This document shows positions 52,766 to 60,822 of a stretch of 64,000 nt of DNA, piece after piece; positions within the stretch are counted from its first letter, which is position 1, and each line of letters opens with the position of its first letter. The notes beneath the pieces are model-generated. The model made no database searches, was not told where the DNA came from, and was given only the letters and a program-made list of their open reading frames with translations. Location of the stretch: the NCBI RefSeq assembly GCF_041737375.1, contig NZ_JBGSRV010000010.1, positions 636,599 through 700,598 on the forward strand, written 5' to 3'. A program made the position numbers and the translations under genes. This DNA comes from Vampirovibrio sp041737375 (GTDB lineage: Bacteria > Cyanobacteriota > Vampirovibrionia > Vampirovibrionales > Vampirovibrionaceae).

Positions 52766-54046
52766 TTAAACCGCTGCCACTACTGGCGCTTCAGCCTTTT
52801 TTCCAACAGTGGCTTCCCGCAAGGCGCCCACTTTATCCAAACGCTCCCAGGGTAAATCCAAATCGGGACGACCCAGATGCCCGTAAGCGGCCACATTGTG
52901 GTAAAAACGGCCATTGTGCTTGGCTGGCAAGCCTTGCAAGTCAAAGTTCTGGATAATGGCAGCCGGGCGCAGATCGAAATGCTTCTCCACCAGCTCAGCC
53001 AGCTCGCTATCGCTCAACGTGCCAGTTCCCCAAGTGTTTACGTTAATGGACATGGGGCGAGCCACGCCAATGGCGTAACCGATCTGAATTTCGCACTTAT
53101 CAGCCAAGCCAGCGGCCACAATGTTTTTAGCCACATGACGAGCGGCGTACGCTGCGGAGCGGTCCACTTTTGTGGGATCTTTACCGGAAAAAGCGCCGCC
53201 GCCGTGACGGGCATAGCCACCGTAGGTATCTACAATGATTTTACGACCGGTTAAGCCCGCATCACCTTGCGGTCCACCAATCACAAAGCGACCGCTTGGA
53301 TTGATGAAGTACTTGGTATCCGCATCCGGTTTCACCGAGAAGTTTTTAAACACTTCATCGATTACATATTTTTTAAGATCCACATCAATGCGATGCTGAA
53401 TCTTCTCATTGTCTGTTTCAGCGTCAATCACCGGGTCGTGCTGGGTGCTGATCACCACCGTATCAATGCGATGCGGCAGATCGTTCACATATTCCACTGT
53501 CACCTGAGATTTCCCGTCGGGACGCAGGTAAGGCAACGTGCCGTTTTTGCGAACCTCGGTTAACTGGCGGGCCAAGGCATGGGCCACCTGAATAGGCAAA
53601 GGCATCAGTTCCTTGGTTTCGTTGCAGGCAAAGCCAAACATAATGCCTTGATCGCCCGCGCCAATCTGATTGATTTCATCATCAGAGAGCTTCCCACGGA
53701 CTTCTTTGGCCTGATCCACGCCACCGGCGATATCAACAGACTGCTCATCAATGCTCAGCAAGACGGCGCAAGTGCGGCCATCAAACCCACCGGAAGATTC
53801 GCCCACATAACCAATATCCTGAACCGTTTTGCGAACCACGGATGTAATGTCCACATAACAATTGGCGGTAATTTCACCGCTAACCAGCACCAGGCCGGTG
53901 GTTACAGAGGTTTCGGCAGCGACACGCGCCTTGGGGTCCTGGGTCAAGAAAGCGTCCAGAATGGAATCGGAGATCTGGTCGCAAATCTTGTCGGGATGCC
54001 CTTCGGTTACGGACTCCGAAGTAAACAGATAGCGGGAAGTGGACAT
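52766..54046 (-). CDS. metK: S-adenosylmethionine synthetase
   Basis: It makes SAM from methionine and ATP. The start RYLFTSESVTEGHPDKICDQISD, the GAGDQGIMFGFAC hexapeptide loop and GGGAFSGKDPTKVDRSAAY P-loop are hallmarks. The 426 residues exceed the usual 385-400, with added length mostly in insertions and a C-terminal tail. AAGGAG is about 10 bases before the ATG. The leader has a GC-rich hairpin, but I do not recognise a SAM riboswitch. Confidence 0.97.
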   Translation of the reverse strand: MSTSRYLFTSESVTEGHPDKICDQISDSILDAFLTQDPKARVAAETSVTTGLVLVSGEITANCYVDITSVVRKTVQDIGYVGESSGGFDGRTCAVLLSIDEQSVDIAGGVDQAKEVRGKLSDDEINQIGAGDQGIMFGFACNETKELMPLPIQVAHALARQLTEVRKNGTLPYLRPDGKSQVTVEYVNDLPHRIDTVVISTQHDPVIDAETDNEKIQHRIDVDLKKYVIDEVFKNFSVKPDADTKYFINPSGRFVIGGPQGDAGLTGRKIIVDTYGGYARHGGGAFSGKDPTKVDRSAAYAARHVAKNIVAAGLADKCEIQIGYAIGVARPMSINVNTWGTGTLSDSELAELVEKHFDLRPAAIIQNFDLQGLPAKHNGRFYHNVAAYGHLGRPDLDLPWERLDKVGALREATVGKKAEAPVVAAV

Positions 54047-54068
54047 GCCTGCGTAACTCCTTGATTAA

Positions 54069-54099
54069 CCGGGGCCAGTGATACGAATCCGGGCCTCGG
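54069..54099 (-). promoter_or_regulatory. GC-rich hairpin in the metK leader
   Basis: CCGGGGCC (54069-54076) pairs with GGCCTCGG (54092-54099), with one G-U pair and a 15-base loop. It lies 23 bases upstream of the metK ATG on the transcript. It has no conserved core of the SAM riboswitch classes I know. Confidence 0.4.
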
Positions 54100-54164
54100 C
54101 AATTTGTCTTTCAATAGTTTGGAAACACCTAGCCTAGCTTTTTAAGCATTGTCTATTGGGCTTT

Positions 54165-54193
54165 ATTGTAGGCCACGCAAAAAGCGGATGCAA
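54165..54193 (-). promoter_or_regulatory. Probable promoter of metK
   Basis: On the minus strand TTGCAT (54188-54193) and TACAAT (54165-54170) are 17 bases apart, about 118 bases before the metK ATG, in the gap after nanE. Confidence 0.5.
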
Positions 54194-54217
54194 ATCCAGA
54201 TTTTTGGCAGCGCTTGC

Positions 54218-54940
54218 TTAATCCACCACAGCGGCCACAGGGGCTGAAATAGCACTGACAAAACGGCGGGTAATTTCGTGAGGACGGGTGACTGCTGAGC
54301 CAATGACCACCGAAAACGCTTTCAACGCAAAAGCACGGGCCACATCCATCGGCTCCCAAAGCCGACCTTCCATCACTACAGGCGTTTTGAGATGCTGGGT
54401 TAAGCACGCCAACAACTCAAAATCAGGCCCCTGTTTTTGCCGATGAAGCGTTTCGGTGGTGTAGCCGGACAAGGTGGTGCTAATCAGGTCAAACCCCAGC
54501 TTTTCCGCATGAAGTCCCTCTTCCAGCGTGGCAATATCAGCCATGAGCAATAAATGGGGATACGCTTTGCGGGCTTTATCCACGATTTCCGCCAGCGTTT
54601 CCTCACTGGGGCGAGGCCGCAGGGTGGCATCCAAGGCGACAATGTCGCAACATTGAGCAATTTCGGCGATATCAGAAAAAGCAGGGGTGATATAAACCAG
54701 CTCATGGGCGTTTTCCGGAATTTTTTCAGGCTTGGTAATGCCCATAACCGGAATTTTCGAATGCTTGGCTTTAAAAAACTCCATATTACGAGCCTGCGCC
54801 ATACGCACCCCGCAGGCGCCACCCGCCAAAGCGGATTCCGCCATGGCGCAAAGCATTTCGGGGCTATCCAAAGGCTCCCCTTGAGAGGCCTGAACCGATA
54901 CCACCAGACCGCCCCGGAGTTTTTCTAAAATCACACTCAT
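54218..54940 (-). CDS. nanE: N-acetylmannosamine-6-phosphate 2-epimerase
   Basis: It converts ManNAc-6-P to GlcNAc-6-P. It is a TIM-barrel of 240 residues with LRGGLVVSVQ, GGACGVRMAQ, the catalytic Lys region GITKPE, VALDATLRPRP, LLMADIATLEEG and VVMEGRLW, as in the NanE family. The start ATG 54940 has GGAGG 7 bases upstream; the frame to 54970 lacks one. No sialic-acid genes are adjacent, so it may serve amino-sugar recycling. Confidence 0.92.
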   Translation of the reverse strand: MSVILEKLRGGLVVSVQASQGEPLDSPEMLCAMAESALAGGACGVRMAQARNMEFFKAKHSKIPVMGITKPEKIPENAHELVYITPAFSDIAEIAQCCDIVALDATLRPRPSEETLAEIVDKARKAYPHLLLMADIATLEEGLHAEKLGFDLISTTLSGYTTETLHRQKQGPDFELLACLTQHLKTPVVMEGRLWEPMDVARAFALKAFSVVIGSAVTRPHEITRRFVSAISAPVAAVVD

Positions 54941-55236
54941 CGCCAGCCTCCATCCCAACAACACAATCATTAGACATACCCGCTTGATTTTAACACCCGA
55001 GCGCCATTCGCTACAAAACCCGGCAGCGGATCATAACGCTTCACAACACTGGATGAAACCCGCTGGGTGTGGTAATCTATTGCCATCAATGGCTTTAAAA
55101 GCAATCTCACTTGTTGGGTCAATCGTTTCAAGCCTCTAGCGCACGGGATTGGCAGGAGAAAGCGAGTCTTCAGGTACAGGGATAGTCTCAATCATGATCA
55201 TTGATTGATATGGACGGCAAATTGGCAGGAGCAGGC

Positions 55237-56286
55237 ATGACATTTGGCGTCATGGACATCAGGCAATCCACGGAAGCGATGGAAGATCAGTGGCTGAATT
55301 CGCTTGCCGCTCGCAGCGCGCAATCTGCCGGACGAGTCAAGCCAGAAACCCATTGCCACATTCGCACCGCCTTCCAGCGGGATCGCGATCGCATTTTGCA
55401 TTCTAAAGCCTTTCGACGCCTGAAGCATAAAACCCAGATGTTTATTGCACCCACCGGCGATCATTACCGAACCCGGCTCACCCACACCCTGGAAGTCTCT
55501 CAGGTATCCCGCACCATTGCCAGGGCCTTGCGATTAAACGAAGACCTGACCGAAAGCATTGCCTTGGCCCATGATTTGGGGCATCCACCCTTTGGGCACA
55601 CCGGCGAATATATCCTGAATGAATTGTCGCCCTTTGGCTATCACCATCAACAGCAAGGGCTGCGTGTGGTGACCGTGCTGGAAAACCTGAACCTAACCCG
55701 TGAAGTGCTGGATGGCATGGAAGGTTTAACCGAAGAAAAGCCTCAATTTTTAACACTGGAAGCCCAGATTGTGGATATCGCCGACCGCATGACCTACCTG
55801 CATCACGATGTAGAGGACGCTCGCCGGGCCGGGATTATGCGGGATGAGGACTTACCCCAAAATGTGCTGGGCATCTTGGGCCAAACCCGCCAGGAGCGAC
55901 TGGATCGCATGGTCATGGATTTGGTGCGAACCAGTTTGACTACGATGGAAAGCGACCAGCCTCTGATCGCCCTTTCTCCCCCCATTTGGGACGCCATGAT
56001 GACTTTGCGCCAGTGGATGTTTGACCATATTTATCTGGCCCCGCAGCGAATGGAGCAGACCGATAACGTGCGCCGTATGCTGTCGGCCCTGTACAAGTTT
56101 TATTTCAAGCACCCGGAAGCGCTTAGCGAAAATTTACCGCAAGACGACCCGCTGGAGCGGCGGGTTTTGGACTATATTTCTGGCATGACGGACCGCTTTG
56201 CCATTGAAGCGTATCAAAATTTCCTGCTGCCTCAGGCTTACCGGGCTTTTAGCGTCAACATGTTTTCCGGGGAGCTGTCCCCGTGA
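55237..56286 (+). CDS. dgt: dGTP triphosphohydrolase-like dNTPase
   Basis: It hydrolyses deoxynucleoside triphosphates to nucleoside and triphosphate. The HD-domain metal ligands are in RLTHTLEVSQ, LAHDLGHPPFGHTGE and IVDIADRMTYLHHDVEDA. The 349 residues match the shorter dgt-like class. The start ATG 55237 is chosen for AGGAG 5 bases upstream; earlier in-frame TTG 55201 and ATG 55210 lack a site. It overlaps dnaG by the GTGA motif. Confidence 0.93.
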   Translation: MTFGVMDIRQSTEAMEDQWLNSLAARSAQSAGRVKPETHCHIRTAFQRDRDRILHSKAFRRLKHKTQMFIAPTGDHYRTRLTHTLEVSQVSRTIARALRLNEDLTESIALAHDLGHPPFGHTGEYILNELSPFGYHHQQQGLRVVTVLENLNLTREVLDGMEGLTEEKPQFLTLEAQIVDIADRMTYLHHDVEDARRAGIMRDEDLPQNVLGILGQTRQERLDRMVMDLVRTSLTTMESDQPLIALSPPIWDAMMTLRQWMFDHIYLAPQRMEQTDNVRRMLSALYKFYFKHPEALSENLPQDDPLERRVLDYISGMTDRFAIEAYQNFLLPQAYRAFSVNMFSGELSP

Positions 56287-58304
56287 GTCGTCTTACCTTT
56301 GCTGAAGCTGCCGAGCGGGTAAAAAGCGGTCTGGATATCATTGATGTAATCCAGCGGCACGTTATCCTGAAAAAAACGGGCCGTAGTTACGCGGGCAAAT
56401 GCCCGTTCCACAATGACAAAAGCCCCTCCATGAACGTCAGTCGGGAAAAGGGCATTTTTAAATGCTTCTCCTGCGGGGTGGGGGGCGATTCGCTGACCTT
56501 CCTGATGAAGATTGAGAACAAAACCTTTGGTGAAATCATTCGGGATTTAGCCCAAGAGCAAAGCATTGACATTCAATATGAAGGCCAGCAAGCGGAAGTT
56601 GCTCAAACCCAGAGAGATGCTCGCCAAAAAATTGTGGATTTAAACGAAGCAGCCAGCCAATGGTTTGGCCAACAGCTCCAAGCGCCGGCCGCTCAGCCGG
56701 TTTTGCAGTATCTAGCCGGGCGCTATACCAACCCCGATGATTGCCAGCAGGCCATTTCGGCCTTTCAATTGGGTTACGCCCCGCCCGGCTGGGAAAATCT
56801 GACCCCTCATCTCAAAAGCAAGTTTGATTTCGCGCAAGCCAATCCCGATTTATTAAATACCGCAGGCCTTTCCAACACCCGAGATCACGGCCAAGGGCAA
56901 TATGACCGCTTTCGTCATCGACTGATCATTCCCATTCTGGATGACAAGGGGCAGGTAGTGGCCTTTGGCGGTCGGGCGCTATCCGAAGAAGACAAGCCCA
57001 AGTATTTGAATTCGCCGGAAACGGTGCTGTATAAAAAAAGCAATATTCTGTACGGCTTTCATCAGGCCAAGGACAGTATTCGCCAAAGCCGTTCCGCCAT
57101 TTTGATGGAAGGCTATTTTGATGTGATTACCGCCCACCTGAACGGGATTACCGAGGCGGTAGGCTCCTGCGGCACGGCCATGACCGATAGCCACTTGAAG
57201 CTATTAAGCCGCTTCGGGGCCGAAACCGTGTTTCTGGCCTTTGATTCGGATGAAGCGGGACTCAAGGCGGCTTTAAGCGCCATTCACTTAATAGAACCCT
57301 ATATGAGCAGTACCGAGCTGCAAGTAAAAGTGCTGATTGTACCCAATGGCAAGGACCCCGATGATTTTATCCGCCAACAGGGCGGCGAGGCGTTCAGAAC
57401 CCTGATTCAAAATGCCACGCACTATATGGCCTTCAAGTTTGATATGGCCATTCGGGATCTGGATTTTCATCAGGCCGAAGGGAGAATTCAGGCGGCCAAT
57501 CGCTTAACGCCCCTGCTGGCGTCCATTGCAAGGCCAGCCACCCGCTCAGAGTATCTGAAACTGTATGCCGAAAAAATCGGGCTGGCGGAAGAAGCTTTAA
57601 CGCTAGAAGTAAAGCGGTATGAGCAAGCTCGAAACCCCCATTACGGCAAAATCGCCGGAAACTTTCAAAAACAGGATCGAAAAAAAGCAATTTCAAAAGG
57701 GGGTTGGACTTCATTCAAAAGAAGCGAAACCATCGTAACCGAAAACGTTTCTGATCTTCACTCGCAGCTTACCTCCCGCCAGGTGAGCGTGGAAAAAAAC
57801 CTGCTGAAGCTTGCCCTGTACTCAACTGAAAGTTTTGCCACCATGATGAGTTTATTCTATGCTCAGGCACCTTTTGCTTTTGATGATCCCATTCATCAGG
57901 AAATTCTAATGGGTCTGCAAAACGCTGGCATAGCGCAGAGCGAAGCAAAGATTGATCCATCGGATAATGGCTTCCCGGGAACTTTGATTGAAAAAATGAA
58001 TCACTTATACTTGGACCAACCAGACGTTTTACACACATTTGCCGAGCTGGCCCTAATGGCTGAGTCTTTCGGTGAATCTTTCGACTTGGGTGAAATCAAG
58101 GGTTCAGTTTTAACAGAGAAAATCACGAATCTGGCAAAAGAACAGCTCACTCTGCTTGCCAATTGTCAACGACTCAGGCAGCTTCAAGCCCTGAAAGCGG
58201 ACGCATCCCGCAATGACGGCAATCAGGTGGAGTTAACTTACCAGTTTCAGGATAGGTTAATCACCAACACCGGCCCGCCCCGGACCCAGAACAGTTCCGG
58301 CTAA
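56283..58304 (+). CDS. dnaG: DNA primase
   Basis: It makes RNA primers at the replication fork. The zinc ribbon is C40, H43, C61, C64 (KCPFHNDKSPSM and FKCFSCGVGG). The TOPRIM catalytic core has LMEGYFDV, then AFDSDEAG and the KDPDDFI motif. The C-terminal third is a helical DnaB-binding region. It has 673 residues. The GTG start overlaps the dgt stop (GTGA), so translation is coupled. It forms, with rpoD, a macromolecular-synthesis-type unit lacking rpsU. Confidence 0.96.
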   Translation: MSRLTFAEAAERVKSGLDIIDVIQRHVILKKTGRSYAGKCPFHNDKSPSMNVSREKGIFKCFSCGVGGDSLTFLMKIENKTFGEIIRDLAQEQSIDIQYEGQQAEVAQTQRDARQKIVDLNEAASQWFGQQLQAPAAQPVLQYLAGRYTNPDDCQQAISAFQLGYAPPGWENLTPHLKSKFDFAQANPDLLNTAGLSNTRDHGQGQYDRFRHRLIIPILDDKGQVVAFGGRALSEEDKPKYLNSPETVLYKKSNILYGFHQAKDSIRQSRSAILMEGYFDVITAHLNGITEAVGSCGTAMTDSHLKLLSRFGAETVFLAFDSDEAGLKAALSAIHLIEPYMSSTELQVKVLIVPNGKDPDDFIRQQGGEAFRTLIQNATHYMAFKFDMAIRDLDFHQAEGRIQAANRLTPLLASIARPATRSEYLKLYAEKIGLAEEALTLEVKRYEQARNPHYGKIAGNFQKQDRKKAISKGGWTSFKRSETIVTENVSDLHSQLTSRQVSVEKNLLKLALYSTESFATMMSLFYAQAPFAFDDPIHQEILMGLQNAGIAQSEAKIDPSDNGFPGTLIEKMNHLYLDQPDVLHTFAELALMAESFGESFDLGEIKGSVLTEKITNLAKEQLTLLANCQRLRQLQALKADASRNDGNQVELTYQFQDRLITNTGPPRTQNSSG

Positions 58305-58316
58305 TTGCCCTGGTGT

Positions 58317-58347
58317 TTGTCAAAACCGGTTTTATAAAACGTAATAT
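58317..58347 (+). promoter_or_regulatory. Possible rpoD promoter with central palindrome
   Basis: TTGTCA (58317-58322) and TAATAT (58342-58347) are 19 bases apart, between dnaG and rpoD. A perfect 12-base palindrome AAAACCGGTTTT (58322-58333) fills the spacer and could be an operator. Confidence 0.4.
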
Positions 58348-58374
58348 CAACGCAATAAGGGATGGATACCAACC

Positions 58375-59454
58375 ATGACCAAACGCAGATCCTCAAAAAA
58401 GAGCGAAGACTCCTTGTTGGCCATGATCAACAAGACCGAGCGAGGGCGCGACGAACGCAGCGGTGTTGATGAAATTCTCTCCGTGGATGATGGCTCGTCC
58501 GACCAGATTGGCTCTTTGTTTAGCGATTCCAGCAGTGGCAGCGGCGCAGTGGCTTTGCTTTCCAGCGGCGACGACGAGCAGGAAGAAGTTACCTACAACG
58601 TAGAAACCCGTGGCCTGACCCTGGATGATCCAGTACGGATGTACCTGCGGGAAATTGGCCGTATTCCGTTGTTAACCGGCGATGAAGAAATTGAACTGGC
58701 CCGACAAATCGTGGCTGGCGGAGAATCCGGCGCCCGTGCCAAGCAAAAACTGGTGCAAGCCAACTTGCGTTTGGTAGTCAGTATCGCTAAAAAATATGTA
58801 GGCCGGGGCATGTTGTTCCTGGACTTAATTCAGGAAGGCAACCTGGGCTTGATTCGGGCCGCTGAAAAATTCGATCACGAGCGTGGTTATAAATTCTCTA
58901 CCTATGCCACCTGGTGGATTCGTCAGGCCATTACCCGTGCCATTGCCGATCAGGCCCGCACCATTCGTATTCCGGTTCACATGGTGGAAACCATCAACAA
59001 ACTGAAAAAAATCACCCGTAAACTGGCTCAGGAACTCAGTCGTAAGCCCACCGAAGAAGAACTGGCAACGGCCATGCTGATTACGGTTCCCAAGCTGCGG
59101 GATATCATCAAGGTGGCCCAGGAGCCTTTGTCTCTGGAAACCCCCATTGGGAAAGAAGAAGACTCCCGCCTGGGTGATTTCATTGAAGATCGGGAAGCCA
59201 AAGCCCCCGCCACCACCGTGGCTCATGAACTATTGCGGGAAGACCTGACTGAAGTTCTCAGCAGCCTTTCTCCCCGTGAGCGTGATGTGCTTCGCCTACG
59301 CTTTGGACTGGATGACGGTAGACAGCGTACTTTGGAAGAAGTGGGCCAGTTGTTTGGTGTTACCCGTGAGCGGATTCGTCAGATTGAGGCCAAGGCGCTT
59401 CGCAAACTGCGCCACCCCAACCGCAGCCGCCGTTTGAAAGAGTATATTGAATAA
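58375..59454 (+). CDS. rpoD: Primary sigma factor, sigma-70 family
   Basis: It directs RNA polymerase to promoters. The N-terminal 80 residues are acidic and Ser-rich. Region 1.2 (DDPVRMYLREIGRIPLL), region 2 (LIQEGNLGLIRAAEKFDHERGYKFSTYATWWIRQAI, given in outline), region 3 and region 4 (RERDVLRLRFGL and the helix-turn-helix TLEEVGQLFGVTRERIRQIEAKALRKLR) are in order. The 359 residues fit the short SigA-like group. It ends before a strong terminator. Confidence 0.96.
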   Translation: MTKRRSSKKSEDSLLAMINKTERGRDERSGVDEILSVDDGSSDQIGSLFSDSSSGSGAVALLSSGDDEQEEVTYNVETRGLTLDDPVRMYLREIGRIPLLTGDEEIELARQIVAGGESGARAKQKLVQANLRLVVSIAKKYVGRGMLFLDLIQEGNLGLIRAAEKFDHERGYKFSTYATWWIRQAITRAIADQARTIRIPVHMVETINKLKKITRKLAQELSRKPTEEELATAMLITVPKLRDIIKVAQEPLSLETPIGKEEDSRLGDFIEDREAKAPATTVAHELLREDLTEVLSSLSPRERDVLRLRFGLDDGRQRTLEEVGQLFGVTRERIRQIEAKALRKLRHPNRSRRLKEYIE

Positions 59455-59550
59455 ACACCACCCTAAATTAGACTCATTCTTATTTAGGAATCGTTCTAAA
59501 ACAAGAATAGTTCTAAGATAAGTTTGATGCTTGTTTAACGTTCAGTTTAA

Positions 59551-59582
59551 AAAAGCCTCCCTTTTTTCGGGAGGCTTTTTTT
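59551..59582. terminator. Bidirectional rho-independent terminator between rpoD and pilC
   Basis: AAAAGCCTCCC and GGGAGGCTTTTT form a strong stem with seven loop bases and a T-run on both strands, 97 bases after rpoD and directly after the convergent pilC stop. Confidence 0.88.
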
Positions 59583-59583
59583 A

Positions 59584-60819
59584 TTAGCCCAAATGGTCGT
59601 AAATACTAAACAACGGCAGATAAATGGACAAGGCCACAAAGCCTACTACAGCACCAATTACCAGCAACATAATCGGCTCCATCAAGGTGGTTAAAATCCC
59701 CACTCGGTGACTCACCTCCTCTTCTAGATAATCGTAAGAGGCTTCCAGCATTTTTTCCAGATCCCCGGACTCTTCCCCGGTGGAGATCATCAGCATAACA
59801 ATATCCGGCACGTAGCCCGTATTGGCCAGAGAAATAGCCAAACGCTGACCCGTCTGGATTTGCACGTTTACCTGCTTAAAGGCGGCCTTGATTTGGGTGT
59901 GGGTCAAGGTTTCCGTAGAAAGAGACAAGGCATCTGTAATGGGCAATCCGGCCCCAAAGGCGATAAACAGGGTAGAAACAAAGTGGGAGCTTTGAATATG
60001 CTTAATTAAATCTCCCAGCACCGGTAATTTAATATAAATTTGGTCTGTAATGGTTTTTCCGGTGGGACTGCTTAAAAACTTATAAGCCCCAAACAAAACG
60101 CCACCCAGCAGCGGAAAAGTAACAAACCAGTAGCTGCGTAAAGCAAAGCTGATGCCCATCATCACCTGGGTGATAAACGGCAATGGTACGTTCATTTGCT
60201 TGTAAATATCAGAAAAAGTAGGCAGTACCAGCAGAAACATAATTAACAGAACCAGCGACAAAATCACCACCACAATAATGGGATAGATAGAGGCCGAAAT
60301 GATCTTCATCTTCAGCGCCTCGGCCTTCATCAGCATGTCGGTCAGACGGCTCATGGTCTGATCCAGTTCCCCGCTGCGTTCCCCGGCTTTTGTGACGTTG
60401 ACATACACATCGTCAAATACTTTTTTATGCTTGCCCAAAGCCTGACTAAGTGAATAACCCGCTAAAATATCCTGTCGAATGCGGGCCACAATTTTTCGAA
60501 ACCGAGGGTTGGAGGCATAATTTTCGTAATACATTAAGGCCTCAGTAACCGGGATACCAGCCCGAATCATCATGCCCATATTTCGGGTAAAGGCAATTTT
60601 ATCTTTGGAGCTAATGCCCATAAAACCCTGAATCAGCTCCACCAGAAAATTATTTTTCTTCCCACCCTTGGTATCGCTGGAAATAACCGCAATTTTGGTG
60701 GGTATCAAATTCTGCTCTCGCAGCAGTTCCCGAGCCTCTTTTTCGGTGGCCGCGGAAATGACGCCATTGGCGCGTGTACGGTCACTGATTTTCATTGCCT
60801 CATACTGGAAAGAAGCCAT
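59584..60819 (-). CDS. pilC: Type IV pilus/type II secretion inner membrane protein (PilC/GspF)
   Basis: This is the polytopic platform protein that works with the PilB ATPase. It has two GspF domains (about 60-190 and 265-390) and three membrane helices (about 165-200, 215-240 and 375-400). AFTRNMGMMIRAGIPVTEAL and the later FIAFGAGLPITDAL are the repeated F-domain starts. It has 411 residues. It starts 4 bases after the pilB stop, so it belongs to the same operon. Confidence 0.93.
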   Translation of the reverse strand: MASFQYEAMKISDRTRANGVISAATEKEARELLREQNLIPTKIAVISSDTKGGKKNNFLVELIQGFMGISSKDKIAFTRNMGMMIRAGIPVTEALMYYENYASNPRFRKIVARIRQDILAGYSLSQALGKHKKVFDDVYVNVTKAGERSGELDQTMSRLTDMLMKAEALKMKIISASIYPIIVVVILSLVLLIMFLLVLPTFSDIYKQMNVPLPFITQVMMGISFALRSYWFVTFPLLGGVLFGAYKFLSSPTGKTITDQIYIKLPVLGDLIKHIQSSHFVSTLFIAFGAGLPITDALSLSTETLTHTQIKAAFKQVNVQIQTGQRLAISLANTGYVPDIVMLMISTGEESGDLEKMLEASYDYLEEEVSHRVGILTTLMEPIMLLVIGAVVGFVALSIYLPLFSIYDHLG

Positions 60820-60822
60820 ACG

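Noticed and set aside
53579..54064. Plus-strand frame inside metK
   Set aside because: Antisense to a conserved gene, and no start signal.
54970..55191. 73-codon minus-strand frame upstream of nanE
   Set aside because: It has no Shine-Dalgarno, basic Leu-rich composition without a family, and nanE has its own good start signal; I do not support it.
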